64,000 bases of DNA from Fluviicola taffensis DSM 16823. GTDB lineage: Bacteria > Bacteroidota > Bacteroidia > Flavobacteriales_D > Crocinitomicaceae. The DNA lies in the NCBI RefSeq assembly GCF_000194605.1, contig NC_015321.1, positions 2,976,001 through 3,040,000 on the forward strand, in the 5' to 3' direction. Of the stretch, positions 25,104-35,900 are shown piece by piece. Position numbers and translations under genes: made by a program. The notes beneath the pieces were generated by a model, which searched no databases, was not told where the DNA came from, and worked only from the letters and a program-made list of their open reading frames with translations. Position 1 is the stretch's first letter; each line of letters begins with the position of its first letter.

Positions 25104-25790
25104 TTAGTTACTTCTTTTTTTGCGTAAACCGAGTTTGTAGGAAACGCCCATTAATATATTGGTGGTGTTTGTGATTACCTGTCCATTATTGGATAACGGA
25201 AGGGAGCTAATATTCACCAGCCCAAAGTTGTTTCTGAGTTCCAAAGAAACATTCCAGCGGGTTTTAATGGGAACGCTTAATCCAAAACCGCCAGTTAGTC
25301 CATAATCGAATTGTTTGAAGTTTTTCGTGTTCGTTTGATTGATTGCTTTGAAATGTTCTGTTTCCGCTATTCTGTCAACTTCTTTAAATAGAAAACCACC
25401 ATAAGCTCCTGCATTTAAGAAAAATTTAATGTTTTTCCCAAATGAAAATCGAGCTAAAATAGGAAGTGTGATGTAATTGAATTGAGATTGAAATATGGAA
25501 TTGTCAATGAAAGTGCCATTTTCATCCGTAACCTGAATTTCCATTTGATGTCCTTTTCTTTCGTAACCAATTGCTGCACGAACTGAAAAAAGTTTGGGTA
25601 GATTGTATTGAAAAGTGAGGGCAAATGATCCATAAATGATCGATTCATACTTTAAAAATGGAACTTTGTTTCCTTTTATTTTACAAACATTCGGACCACC
25701 TTCAAATCCCAAATCAAATTTATTGACTTGGGCTCTTAGCGATGTTGTGACTAAGATAAATAAGAAGATGATTGTTAGTGATTGTTTCAT
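25104..25790 (-). CDS. PorT-like outer-membrane beta-barrel (paralog 1)
   Basis: The 228-residue product has a signal peptide (to about residue 20, ending RAQ), then FDLGFEGGPNVCKI and repeated short amphipathic strands, as in the PorT/outer-membrane beta-barrel family. The region YGGFLFKE and GLTGGFGLSVPI marks the barrel's later strands. It is a tandem paralog of the next gene, sharing FKTGVSYQQKG/YERKGHQ and NAGAYGGFL/NAGPYVGYL patterns. Function unknown. Confidence 0.85.
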   Translation of the reverse strand: MKQSLTIIFLFILVTTSLRAQVNKFDLGFEGGPNVCKIKGNKVPFLKYESIIYGSFALTFQYNLPKLFSVRAAIGYERKGHQMEIQVTDENGTFIDNSIFQSQFNYITLPILARFSFGKNIKFFLNAGAYGGFLFKEVDRIAETEHFKAINQTNTKNFKQFDYGLTGGFGLSVPIKTRWNVSLELRNNFGLVNISSLPLSNNGQVITNTTNILMGVSYKLGLRKKRSN

Positions 25791-25819
25791 TTAGATTTTT
25801 AGAAAATAGTTGTCTCGTA

Positions 25820-26479
25820 TTAACGGAATCCCATTCTATATACAACGCCTAAACGTAAATCGGTAGTATTTGTTTTAAGGTTGGAATTAGCAAATGGACT
25901 AATATTGGTGAGTCCAGTATAATTACGGGCTTCTAATGAGATAACCCAATAATCATTTATAGGAACTCCAATTCCAAGTCCTGCTGAAATTCCGAAATCC
26001 CAGCGGTTAAAACTATTTGTTGCTTTTTGTTCACCAGAATAACTTGGTGACTTATAGCGACTAGTTACGTTTAAAAGATAGCCGACATAGGGACCGGCGT
26101 TCACAAAGAAATTGATTTTCTTTCCAAAGGTTGCTTTTACTAAAATGGGTAATGTCAAATAATCAAAGCGTGAGGAGTGTTTTCCTGTTTCGGCATTATT
26201 ACCAAATGGATCTACTAAAGTAATAGATTGTTGATAACCTTTTTGCTGATAAGAAACCCCTGTTTTAAATGAAAGGAATTTTTTGGTGTTGTATTGAAAG
26301 ATAAATCCAGCAGACGCGAAAATTTTAGGATCGAATTTCGTATTGAAAACTGTTGTTCCAGTTAGAAGACTCAAATTTGGTCCGCCTTCAATTCCAAAAT
26401 CAACCAAACTGTTTTGAGCTTTAAGTGAAGTAGTTGCTGTGAGAGTGAAAAAAGTAATTGCGAATATGAAACGATTCAT
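25820..26479 (-). CDS. PorT-like outer-membrane beta-barrel (paralog 2)
   Basis: The 219-residue product has a signal peptide ending KAQ, then VDFGIEGGPNLSLL and TLPILVKATFGKKINFFVNA, homologous to the downstream paralog. The strand count and girdle residues fit an eight-strand barrel. The two genes are 29 bp apart, so they probably form an operon from a local duplication. No partner suggests a cargo. Confidence 0.85.
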   Translation of the reverse strand: MNRFIFAITFFTLTATTSLKAQNSLVDFGIEGGPNLSLLTGTTVFNTKFDPKIFASAGFIFQYNTKKFLSFKTGVSYQQKGYQQSITLVDPFGNNAETGKHSSRFDYLTLPILVKATFGKKINFFVNAGPYVGYLLNVTSRYKSPSYSGEQKATNSFNRWDFGISAGLGIGVPINDYWVISLEARNYTGLTNISPFANSNLKTNTTDLRLGVVYRMGFR

Positions 26480-26548
26480 GCTAATTTGTTTTTGATTGAC
26501 CTAAAGTAAGAACGCTAAGTTTTTGGAAAAATTTTAAAGGCTATAAAA

Positions 26549-26587
26549 AATCAAAGGGTTTAAACTTATACTTTAAACCCTTTGATT
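26549..26587 (-). terminator. Strong intrinsic terminator after the FKBP gene
   Basis: A 16-bp perfect stem aatcaaagggtttaaa (26549-26564) and tttaaaccctttgatt (26572-26587), with a 7-nt loop, is followed on the minus strand by a U-run. It ends the SlyD-like gene just before the beta-barrel operon. Confidence 0.85.
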
Positions 26588-26595
26588 CATTCTTT

Positions 26596-27102
26596 TTAAT
26601 GGTGATGTCCATGTGCCCCGTGGGAATGCCCATGCGCAATTTCTTCATCAGTTGCTTGTCTAACTTCCAAAATAGAACCTTGGAAAAATAAATCTGTTCC
26701 AGCAAGTGGGTGATTGAAATCCATGGTAATTGTATCGTCTGTCATTTCTAATATTGTTCCTCTTAAATGATTACCATCGTTATCTGTCATTGGCAAAACG
26801 GCACCAACGTTAATTTGTGTTTCATCAATTTTTCCAGATTCATCAAAGAATACAGAAAGAGGAATGATTGCTACGTGTTCGTCATTTTTTTCACCGTAAG
26901 CCTCCAATGTAGGAATAGAAAATTCAAATGTATCTCCTGCTTTTAGTCCGTGAATATTTACTTCGAAAGTTGGAATGATACGTTCAATTCCATATAAAAA
27001 CTCCATTGGTTGATCTTTCGAAGTTTCTTCGATATGTTCTCCTGTTTTGTGATTTGTCAACTTGTACTGCAAGGAAACCACCGTGTTTGTGTCTACTGTC
27101 AT
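26596..27102 (-). CDS. slyD: SlyD-like FKBP peptidyl-prolyl isomerase
   Basis: The 168-residue product has the FKBP core split by an insert-in-flap domain (LKAGDTFEFSIPTLEAYGEKN and following) as in SlyD, and the ending HGHSHGAHGHHH, a His-rich nickel-binding tail. SlyD combines prolyl isomerase, chaperone and metal-sequestering roles in the cytoplasm. The His-rich end is encoded directly before the strong terminator. Confidence 0.92.
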   Translation of the reverse strand: MTVDTNTVVSLQYKLTNHKTGEHIEETSKDQPMEFLYGIERIIPTFEVNIHGLKAGDTFEFSIPTLEAYGEKNDEHVAIIPLSVFFDESGKIDETQINVGAVLPMTDNDGNHLRGTILEMTDDTITMDFNHPLAGTDLFFQGSILEVRQATDEEIAHGHSHGAHGHHH

Positions 27103-27148
27103 CGTTTTTCAATAATTTGGGAATAAAGGTAATGGAAATTCATGCAAA

Positions 27149-28180
27149 CTAATCACAAATCGTTCCTTTATGCTCGCTATGTTGGTATAAATTATCCAGT
27201 TCTTCGAGTTCTTTTAATAATTCAGCTGAAGGTGGTTTGTTGGTTAGTTTCGATAAATCGGGTTGACCCGCATCTACCCAAGCAGTGTACCAAATGGAAC
27301 CAACTGCAATGATTGCTTGCCGCATACGTCTTTCTACCATTCCATTCATGCGGTTTTGGTATTCGTCACAAAAAGCTTTGGAGTAAGTTTGTATGACGAC
27401 ATTTCCGCGCGTTTCGTAGGTGTATTTTTGATCGCTTGGAAATTCTGCTGTTAATTCTTTTTCAATCGTAAGTACAGAATCAACTGCTGCATTGGAAGCT
27501 TTTACAGCATCCCAAGCAAAATCAAGAACGTTTGGAATGTATTTTCCTTTCCCAACAAAATAATCGTATTCTTCGGCATTGATTTCTACAATTCTACTTT
27601 CCCACAATCCGTGAATTCCACGCTGTCCCGTCATTTGACCATTGTAGTTTTCCGTTGTGTGTAGAGGAACATGTGCATCACCTATGTAATGACCAATTTC
27701 AGTGGCATTTTTCAAAATCAAGTCGATATTTTTTGATTCAAATGCTTTTTGAAGTCTGTTCTTCATCACTAAAATATGCCAAGGAACAATTCCGTAAGCT
27801 TGAAGGGTGTCTTCTGAGAATTTAGCTACTGCTTCTGTCCATTTTTTAGGGACGAGTTCAAATGGATCTTGACCATTTACAGCGTAATGATCGATGTCGA
27901 TGTAATGTCGTTGTGCTTCACCATCAACGCCATAGCGCCTTTTGTCAGGGTCTACAGCATGTTCCGTAATGAATTCGATGTTTTCTTTAAAGAATCCAAA
28001 CATTTCGGGCGGAAGTGAAAACGTAGCTAAACGATTGATGCGTTTATGTCCAAAAAAGCCCCAAAGATTCGGGTTTGGAAGTTTCGAATAGGGAAGAGGA
28101 CCAGTATTTCCTGCATTTGAAATGAACAGGAAGGATAGTAGAATAATGCTAGTTCTCTTGAATGTTGACGAGTTTACCAT
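27149..28180 (-). CDS. S1/P1 nuclease-like zinc-dependent hydrolase, exported
   Basis: The 343-residue product has a signal-like N-terminus, then WGFFGHKRINRLATFSLP with His, HYIDIDHY, and GHYIGDAHVPLHTTENYNG, the zinc-ligand pattern of the S1/P1 nuclease and phospholipase C superfamily. It may hydrolyse nucleic acids or phospholipids in the periplasm or outside. It starts 32 bp inside the comB gene, overlapping its end, so coexpression is likely. The exact substrate is open. Confidence 0.85.
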   Translation of the reverse strand: MVNSSTFKRTSIILLSFLFISNAGNTGPLPYSKLPNPNLWGFFGHKRINRLATFSLPPEMFGFFKENIEFITEHAVDPDKRRYGVDGEAQRHYIDIDHYAVNGQDPFELVPKKWTEAVAKFSEDTLQAYGIVPWHILVMKNRLQKAFESKNIDLILKNATEIGHYIGDAHVPLHTTENYNGQMTGQRGIHGLWESRIVEINAEEYDYFVGKGKYIPNVLDFAWDAVKASNAAVDSVLTIEKELTAEFPSDQKYTYETRGNVVIQTYSKAFCDEYQNRMNGMVERRMRQAIIAVGSIWYTAWVDAGQPDLSKLTNKPPSAELLKELEELDNLYQHSEHKGTICD

Positions 28181-28877
28181 TTCTTAAAATTGGAATCACG
28201 TTTGTTTGATTAGGCGTCAAACAATACTTGATGTCTTCATTCAAATTTAAGTTTTTTAATCGTCTTCTGTGCGAACTTGACTTTAAAAATCCCAGATAAT
28301 TGTCTTTTGCTGAAAGATATAGGTATTTCGCAGCGATAGATGAATCTTCCACTGAAGTGAAATTTCCCGTATTAATTAAATGATCACAAATGGCTCCCGC
28401 ACAAATTGAATCTTCTAAATTGAATTTATCTTGCCAGCCAGAACACAAACACAAAATATTCTTGTTTTGTTTTTCAAGCCATTCATTCAAGTAGTTTAGA
28501 TTTAAGAATGAACCGACTACGACCGTTTCAGCATCTTTTGCAACATCTAAAGATTTCGTTCCGTTGGTGGTTGTCAAAACGACTTCTTTCCCTCTAAATT
28601 CTTCTTTCATGTATGAAAAAGGCGAATTTCCGAAGTCAAAACCTTCCACAATTTGACCTTTTCTTTCAGCACCAGCTAAATATCCTTTTTGTTTGTATTC
28701 CCAAGCTTCTTCCACTGTTGGAACGGGAATGATGGATGCAATTCCATTGTCGAATGCAGCGCAAATTGCAGAAGTTGCTCTTAGCACATCAATCACAACG
28801 ACGATTTCAAATTCATCTTTAAAATACGCATACTCACCTGGAGTATAACAAACTTCAACCAACTTTCTTGTATCCAT
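28149..28877 (-). CDS. comB: 2-phosphosulfolactate phosphatase (ComB) family
   Basis: The 242-residue product has VVVIDVLRATSAICAAFDNG, LAGAERKGQIVEGFDFGNSP and VVLTTTNGTKSLDVA, which match the ComB family. ComB removes phosphate from 2-phosphosulfolactate to give sulfolactate, known from coenzyme M synthesis in methanogens, but homologs occur widely in bacteria without CoM. Its role here is unknown. It overlaps the downstream hydrolase gene by 32 bp. Confidence 0.85.
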   Translation of the reverse strand: MDTRKLVEVCYTPGEYAYFKDEFEIVVVIDVLRATSAICAAFDNGIASIIPVPTVEEAWEYKQKGYLAGAERKGQIVEGFDFGNSPFSYMKEEFRGKEVVLTTTNGTKSLDVAKDAETVVVGSFLNLNYLNEWLEKQNKNILCLCSGWQDKFNLEDSICAGAICDHLINTGNFTSVEDSSIAAKYLYLSAKDNYLGFLKSSSHRRRLKNLNLNEDIKYCLTPNQTNVIPILRNGKLVNIQEN

Positions 28878-28899
28878 ATCGAGGGCGAAGGTAGTAAAA

Positions 28900-29226
28900 T
28901 CAGATCGATTTTAGCGATTCTTGTGTTGGTTTGAAAATCTTAGCGTCTGCTACAAATGTTCCAAATGGGAGCAAAGAAGCTAAATATGCCCAAAATTTTG
29001 TTTTCAAGCTCCATTTAGTATCTGTGGAAGCCCAAAAAACAAGAAAAACGTAAGCAATGAATAAAACTCCATGCGCCATTCCCACAATTTTATTAGGAGT
29101 TGTAATATCCAGTTGGTATTTCAAAGGCATGGTAATTAGAAAGGAAAGAAAAGAGATTCCTTCTAAAACAGCGATTACGCGTAGTGCACCGAGAGCAGAC
29201 TTAAAATTCATGTTTTTTGTTTGCAA
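28900..29226 (-). CDS. DUF3817 membrane protein
   Basis: The 108-residue product has three hydrophobic helices (about 13-35, 45-67, 75-95), with LRVIAVLEGISFLSFLITMP and a conserved GMAHGVLFIAYV segment, the DUF3817 signature. Family function is unknown. The gene is 22 bp before comB and likely cotranscribed with it. Confidence 0.85.
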   Translation of the reverse strand: MQTKNMNFKSALGALRVIAVLEGISFLSFLITMPLKYQLDITTPNKIVGMAHGVLFIAYVFLVFWASTDTKWSLKTKFWAYLASLLPFGTFVADAKIFKPTQESLKSI

Positions 29227-29270
29227 AATTAGGGATTGAAAGCTGAATTATTGGTACAATTCACCGATAA

Positions 29271-29651
29271 TTATTGCTTGTGATATTTCTTTCCATCAAT
29301 CTCCATATACCATTCTCCACCTACTTCATAAGGTTCAGCAGTGACATTAAAAGTACGTGGCGTTTGAGAATTGAGTCGAATGATTGTTCGTTGTTGATTG
29401 ATTTCTGGAGTTCCTGATAATTTTGCTGTACAAGTACATAGATTTACTCCACAAGTATCTCTGCAATCTACTTGATAAGTTCCAGTAGTTCCCGAAAATG
29501 TCAATTCATCAGAAACGAATTCTTCAAAAGCAGAATTGTACTTTGCTTCACTATACCAAGTTCCTTCAAAGTCGGCATTGTATTTTAATAGTGGTTTGTT
29601 GCATGCAAGCAAGAATAAGACTGCTGTAGTAAGAAAGAGGATTTTTTTCAT
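29271..29651 (-). CDS. Small lipoprotein, lipocalin-like
   Basis: The 126-residue product has a leader ending FLLACNKP (lipobox LLAC), and then a compact domain with GTWYSE, YQVDCRDTCGVNLCTCTA (several Cys) and WYMEIDGKKYHK. The GTW entry and beta-strand pattern suggest a small lipocalin-like barrel, but I am not sure. Followed by AGACT-rich repeats. Confidence 0.7.
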   Translation of the reverse strand: MKKILFLTTAVLFLLACNKPLLKYNADFEGTWYSEAKYNSAFEEFVSDELTFSGTTGTYQVDCRDTCGVNLCTCTAKLSGTPEINQQRTIIRLNSQTPRTFNVTAEPYEVGGEWYMEIDGKKYHKQ

Positions 29652-29764
29652 TGTTTTTTATTTTATTAGACTTAAGATGAAAAACTATAGACAGAATCTT
29701 GTCTTTTGTCTAAATTCTCCGAGTCTTTTTGATTCGTATATGGTGTTCTTTTTAATAAATAGTT

Positions 29765-31789
29765 CTATTTCTTTCTAGCCTGTAATTCAAATAATTCATC
29801 TCTCAAACGTGCAGCTTCAATGAAATCCAAGTCTTTGGCTGCTTTTTCCATTTGTTTGCGCTTCGCTCCAATTGCCTTTTCCAACTCTTCTGGATCTTTG
29901 TAGTTTACAGTCGGTTCTGCAGCAAATAATCCAGTCCCAGCTTCGTAAGGAGTGTATTTTTGAGAACGCGTTTCTGGATCACCATCTGCAACTTTTGTCG
30001 ATTTCAAAATGACCTCTGTTGACTTATTTAAAGCAGTTGGAACAAGTCCGTGTGCTTCATTGTATTCTATCTGCATGGCCCTTCTGCGTTCCGTTTCCGA
30101 AATGGTTCGTTCCATCGATTTCGTCATTTTATCGGCATACATAATTACACGACCATTGATGTTTCGTGCTGCTCTCCCCACAGTTTGTACTAAAGAACGT
30201 TCATTTCTCAAAAATCCTTCTTTATCGGCATCTATGATAGCAACCAAACTTACTTCGGGCAAATCCAATCCTTCTCGAAGTAAATTTACTCCAATGAGTA
30301 CATCAAATTCTCCCAAACGCAATTGACGCAAGATTTCAACCCGCTCAATGGTATCAATATCAGAATGAATATAGCGACAAGCAATTCCCAGTTTGTCTAA
30401 GTATTTTTGCAACTCCTCGGCCATTCGTTTGGTTAGAGTTGTTACCAAGGTACGTTCATCCTTTTCTATTCGAAGCTGCATTTCCTCAATCAAATCATCA
30501 ATTTGATTCAAGCTCGGACGCACTTCAATAATCGGATCCAACAATCCAGTTGGGCGTATCAATTGCTCTACCACAACTCCTTCCGACTGCTCCAATTCAT
30601 AATCCGCAGGGGTCGCAGACACATAAACGATTTGGTTGATCAAGGTTTGAAACTCATCAAACATCAACGGGCGATTGTCCATTGCTGCTTGAATGCGGAA
30701 ACCGTAATCAACTAAATTTATTTTGCGGGCGCGATCACCACCATACATTGCTCGAATTTGAGGCATTGTCACGTGACTTTCATCGACAATCATTAAGTAA
30801 TCATCTGGAAAATAATCCAACAAACAGAATGGGCGAGTTCCTGGTTCACGTTGGTCGAAATAGCGTGAATAATTTTCAATTCCAGAACAATAGCCCAATT
30901 CCCGCATCATTTCCATGTCGTACGAAGTGCGTTCTTCCAAGCGTTTTGCTTCGAGTATTTTCTTTTCTCGTTTGAAATTTTCCACTTGAATCACCATGTC
31001 TTCACCAATTTGGTCAATGGCTTTTCGGGTAGTTTCAGGACTGGAAACAAAAATGTTTGCAGGATATATTTGAATTTCTTGAAAAATTTCTATTTCCGAG
31101 TTGTTCTCAGGATCGATGGTGCGAATACGCTCAATTTCATCTCCCCAAAACTCCACACGTAAGGCATAATCTGCATAAGCCAAATGAATATCAACAGTAT
31201 CTCCTTTTACTCTAAAAGTCCCGCGTTTGAATTCTGCTTCTGTCCGTGAGTACAAATTTTCAACCAAACGCAGTAAAAATTTGTTTCTAGGAAACAATTG
31301 TCCCACATGAATAGGAATAATCGAATTGGCAAATTCATTCGGATTTCCGATACCATAAATACAACTTACTGAAGCAATTACGATGACATCTCTTCTTCCA
31401 GAAAGCAATGCAGATGTGGCAGAAAGTCGTAGCTTTTCAATCTCATCATTGATTTGCATATCCTTCTCAATGAATGTGTCTGTGACAGGCAAGTAGGCTT
31501 CGGGTTGGTAGTAGTCGTAATAGCTTACGAAGTACTCAACCGAGTTGTTTGGAAAAAACTGCTTGAATTCTCCGTAAAGTTGGGCTGCAAGCGTTTTGTT
31601 GTGTGACAAAATCAACGTTGGTTTTCCCGTTTGTTGAATCACATTTGCCATTGTGAATGTTTTTCCACTTCCTGTAACCCCTAACAGGGTTTGAGCAAAG
31701 TGCCCATCATCAATTCCTTTTACCAATTGCTTGATTGCTTCAGGTTGATCACCTGTAGGTTTGAATTCAGAAACGAGTTGGAAATCCAT
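29765..31789 (-). CDS. uvrB: Excinuclease ABC subunit B
   Basis: I use the ATG at 31789, since UvrB starts [19 protein letters not shown]; the 31 residues upstream are non-conserved. The 674-residue product has Walker [13 protein letters not shown], the beta-hairpin region [18 protein letters not shown], and helicase motifs [10 protein letters not shown] and QTVGRAARN, and ends with a UVR motif ([11 protein letters not shown]). It is the damage-verification helicase of nucleotide excision repair. The terC gene diverges from it. Confidence 0.97.
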   Translation of the reverse strand: MDFQLVSEFKPTGDQPEAIKQLVKGIDDGHFAQTLLGVTGSGKTFTMANVIQQTGKPTLILSHNKTLAAQLYGEFKQFFPNNSVEYFVSYYDYYQPEAYLPVTDTFIEKDMQINDEIEKLRLSATSALLSGRRDVIVIASVSCIYGIGNPNEFANSIIPIHVGQLFPRNKFLLRLVENLYSRTEAEFKRGTFRVKGDTVDIHLAYADYALRVEFWGDEIERIRTIDPENNSEIEIFQEIQIYPANIFVSSPETTRKAIDQIGEDMVIQVENFKREKKILEAKRLEERTSYDMEMMRELGYCSGIENYSRYFDQREPGTRPFCLLDYFPDDYLMIVDESHVTMPQIRAMYGGDRARKINLVDYGFRIQAAMDNRPLMFDEFQTLINQIVYVSATPADYELEQSEGVVVEQLIRPTGLLDPIIEVRPSLNQIDDLIEEMQLRIEKDERTLVTTLTKRMAEELQKYLDKLGIACRYIHSDIDTIERVEILRQLRLGEFDVLIGVNLLREGLDLPEVSLVAIIDADKEGFLRNERSLVQTVGRAARNINGRVIMYADKMTKSMERTISETERRRAMQIEYNEAHGLVPTALNKSTEVILKSTKVADGDPETRSQKYTPYEAGTGLFAAEPTVNYKDPEELEKAIGAKRKQMEKAAKDLDFIEAARLRDELFELQARKK

Positions 31790-31853
31790 AATAACAAATA
31801 TACGAGTTTCCAATTTCTTTTGACATTTACATTTTGCATTTTGAATTATAAAG

Positions 31854-31861
31854 TATCTTTG
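31854..31861 (+). promoter_or_regulatory. Bacteroidota -7 box for terC
   Basis: TATCTTTG at 31854-31861 matches TAnnTTTG, with a TTG at 31834-31836, 17 bp upstream (consensus 19). The terC ATG follows at 31887. Confidence 0.55.
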
Positions 31862-31886
31862 CATTTCGTTTGAAAACAACAATCCT

Positions 31887-32642
31887 ATGATGAATCAATT
31901 CCATGAATTTACAGCTCTGATGACAGAGCATCCTTTGAATGCTGTTTTATTGATTCTTGGAATTTTACTACTTGAAATTATTTTATCATTTGACAACGCG
32001 GCTGTTCTTGCAACAATGGTAAAAGATTTACCGAAAGAGCAACAAGCCAAAGCGTTGAAATATGGAATTCTTGGAGCTTATTTTTTTCGTGGTTTGGCCT
32101 TGATTTTGGTAGAATCTATCTTGAGTATTTGGTGGTTTAAACCAATTGGTGGCGCTTATCTGATATATATGTGTATCAAGCATTTTTCTGCAAGAAGTGT
32201 TCACCAAGAAATCGAAGATGAGGTTCAGGAAACGAAAAAAAGCTTTATTTACCGCGGAACAGTGGGTGTAATCGGAATCTTTTGGTCGACAGTTTTAGCG
32301 GTTGAATTTATGGATATCGTTTTTTCCATCGACAATATTTTTGCTGTTGTTGCTTATTCTGAGAATATCGTTTTGATTTGTATTGGAGTATTCATAGGCA
32401 TTCTGGCGATGCGATATGTTGCTAAATACTTCGTGGTTTTAATGGAAAAATACCCTTTCTTGGAAAATTCTGCATTCCTCGTGATTGGAATCTTAGGAGT
32501 AAAGTTGTGTTTGGCATTATTGGTTCATTATGTACCATCTACAAAGTGGATTGAATCGGAGCAATTTGATTTGTGTGTTTCTGGTTTAACCCTTGCAATT
32601 TTCGTTGTTCCCATCCTTTTTCATAAAGCGAAAAAAAACTAA
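31887..32642 (+). CDS. TerC-family integral membrane protein
   Basis: The 251-residue product has seven predicted helices and the two conserved acidic signatures: [16 protein letters not shown] early and [18 protein letters not shown] in the middle. TerC proteins are linked to metal (Mn2+) export and to loading of secreted metalloproteins, beyond tellurium resistance. It is monocistronic and divergent from uvrB. Confidence 0.93.
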   Translation: MMNQFHEFTALMTEHPLNAVLLILGILLLEIILSFDNAAVLATMVKDLPKEQQAKALKYGILGAYFFRGLALILVESILSIWWFKPIGGAYLIYMCIKHFSARSVHQEIEDEVQETKKSFIYRGTVGVIGIFWSTVLAVEFMDIVFSIDNIFAVVAYSENIVLICIGVFIGILAMRYVAKYFVVLMEKYPFLENSAFLVIGILGVKLCLALLVHYVPSTKWIESEQFDLCVSGLTLAIFVVPILFHKAKKN

Positions 32643-32905
32643 ATCGAATTTTTATTGTTTTCATTCAAAGCAACCTCTGTTTTTAAATCAATAGATTGCA
32701 TCTATGAATCAACCAATGAGCCCATTCATTTTTTAATGAGAATAACATGAATACATTCATTAAGTCTCAATAATCTATTTTTCAGCATTTTAACTTGTTA
32801 ATTATCGACCTTTTTACTTTTAATCGTTTTTTTTCACAATAGTATACAACTATGGAGATTTGGTAAAATTACTTTATTTTTAATCAACACTTTAACTACT
32901 CAATT

Positions 32906-35900
32906 ATGAGAAAAACACTACTTCTATTATCGCTGACTTTTTTGTCTGTAGTTAGCATGAATCTGGTGTTTTCTCAAAACGATGAGAAAAGCACAATCAT
33001 TGGAAATCTGGCAGATGATGAAACCGCAGCGAATATCGTGGCTGATGCTTTAGGGAATACCTACGTGGCAGGAAAGCAAAATAACAAAGGATTAATTGTG
33101 AAACAAAATGCAATGCATGTTCCTTTGTGGAGTAAAACGCTTTCGTTTAGTACAAATCCGACCAATAATACAATGATTACATTCCTGGATATTCTCGGAG
33201 ATACCTTAATTGGTTGTGGAACTCTCGGTGTATCCGGTTCAATGACCGGTTCTTTTTACTTTAAAATGAATGCGCAAACAGGAGCATTGTATTGGTCCAA
33301 ATTTAATATGACTTCAATCAGTGCTGTCTGGTGTATGCGCTATTCGAACGGAAAATTCTTTTTGGTGGGTTCTGTCCATAATGTACCAGATTTCTGCGGT
33401 AAAGTATGGGCTGTTTCTTCCCAAACCGGAAATGTGATTTGGGAAACTCCTTTACTGCATTATTTGCTTCCAAATCCATCGAATATGACGAATCATACGC
33501 TCTTTGTGAGTGCAACTAAAATGGTCAATGGAAAATTATTTATTACTGGATTTTCGGATAATACGATTGGTGAAAAAACACCTATTGTAATTGGGATTAC
33601 TGAAACGGGGACTGTCTTTTTTGAAAAATACCTTTCAGTCATCGTTCCGACCGGAGGATCTTTCAAGGCGCGGGGAACTATCATCCATTCGGATATGAAT
33701 GGGAATCTCGTTCTGGGAGTAGATAGCGATAACACGAATTTTTTTGCAGATCTTTTTTTAGTCAAGAGTGATACTTTGGGAAATATCCTGTTTTGCAAAA
33801 ACTACAATGTGGATAGTAATGCAATCGGATCAATAGCTGCATTGAATGAAACCGCAACCAGTTATGTGTTTTTTGGAACGAATTGGGGGTATTTTGATGG
33901 AACATATACATTAAAAGTAGATAAGGGCGGAAATGTTGAAAAATGCGTTGGGATTTCAAAACCAAATATTTCAACAGGAACTGCCATAGGAGTATTTGGA
34001 CGTTCGCTTGGAAACAGTATGTTCCTAAATGGGAACCATTATTTTACAAGTACAGAAACCTCTTATTCTATCTTTCAAACGGATATCAACCAGATTATCC
34101 TGGATGAAGAACTCACTACTATTGAGGATTGTTCGCAGCTTTTCGAATTACCTGTTCCTACAATTGATGCGATTGCTTCATTTCAACCTTTGACTGTTTC
34201 GTATATCCCTAATATTACGCCTTTTCAGAACGGAGGCATATTAGCGGATGTTACATTTTCTCCTAATTGTGAGAATATTTCTCTGGACTTGGTTCAAAAT
34301 ACAGGTTGTCAATCAATGATCACTGCTAACGTGGCCGGTTTCACTGACCCAACATTTTACTGGTCTACCGGAGACACAACTGGTGTAAATATGCTTTCAG
34401 TGAATATAACCGATACGATCTTTCTTCGGGTACTCGACACGAAATGCTGCGAATTAATTGATACGATTGTTCCTGTAATCATTCCGTCTACTTTTACGAT
34501 GAATCTTCCGGCTGATACGAGTATTTGTCTTCAACCTGGATCTTCGTTTACAATTACACCAACATTCTCTGGGGCCAATGCACCTGTTCAGTATTTATGG
34601 AGCGATAATTCTACAGGAACTTCTTTAAACATCACACAATCAGGGACCTATTGGTTAGAACTTTCAGATAGTTGTTTGACAAGAATAGATTCGATTGTGA
34701 TGATAGTTAATTCACTTCCAGTTATTGGGAATATAGCGAACGTAAGTGTTTGTGAAGACGATTTTCCTGCAACGTTAAATCCTACAGTTTCTTCTGGAGC
34801 AAGTGTTTTATGGGACAATGGAGTTATAACCCCAAACAGAACTGTAAACGTTCCTGGATCTTATATAATTGCTGCAACAAATTCCTGTGGAACCACGAAT
34901 GCCGCTGTAGTTGTTTCTCAGATCAATTTGCCTGATGTACAATTGACTGCTTTGGTTGATACGTGTATTCAATCTGGTGCAAGTATTGTTTTAATACCTG
35001 TATTAACGAATGTAAATACGGTACTTTGGTCGAATGGCAGCACGGGAATTCAATTAACGGTTTCTAATTCTGGAACGTATGTTGTTTATGGTTCGAATCA
35101 GTGTGGAATCGATTCGGCAAATACTATTGTAAGTGTTAATTCACTTCCGGTTATCGGGAATACAGCAAATGTAACGGTGTGTGAAGGTGATTTTCCTGCG
35201 ATTTTAAATCCGACGATTTCTGCAGGCGCTAGCGTTTTGTGGGATGACGGAACAGTATCAGCACAAAGAAGTGTGAATGGTCCGGGATCTTATACGATTT
35301 CTGCAACGAATAATTGTGGAACCGTGAATGCGGTCATTTCAGTTGCTCAAACGAATTTACCTCATGTACAGCTTATTTCATCGATTGACACATGTATTCA
35401 AAATGGAGGAAATATTGTTCTTATTCCAACTTTTTTAGATGTAAATAGTGTTCTTTGGTCGAATGGAAGTATTGGAAACCAATTAACGGTTTCTGCAAAC
35501 GGAAATTATACCGTTTACGGGTCAAATAACTGTGGGATTGATTCTGCAACTTGTTCTGTGGCCATTAAACATTTCCCAGAATTAGATCTTCCAACGAATT
35601 TGGATACTTGTTTCGAAATAGGAGTAGGATTTTCATACACTGCTTTGGGCTCAGTTGGTTCTTACCAATGGAGTTCGGGCTCACAAAGTGCAACGGAATG
35701 GATTTCCCAAGAAGGTGTTTATTCGTGCACCTTGACAAACCAATGCGGAAGTATTACCGATTCCATGCGGGTTCGTCGTTTGACAGCCGTTGATTTGTAT
35801 TTCCCCAAGGATTCGCTTTTGGAGTGTGAAAAGCAATTGTCCGTTTCTAATTTGCAGATTGAAACGAATTATAACCTGGAAATTTTTGCCCCGAATGGCG

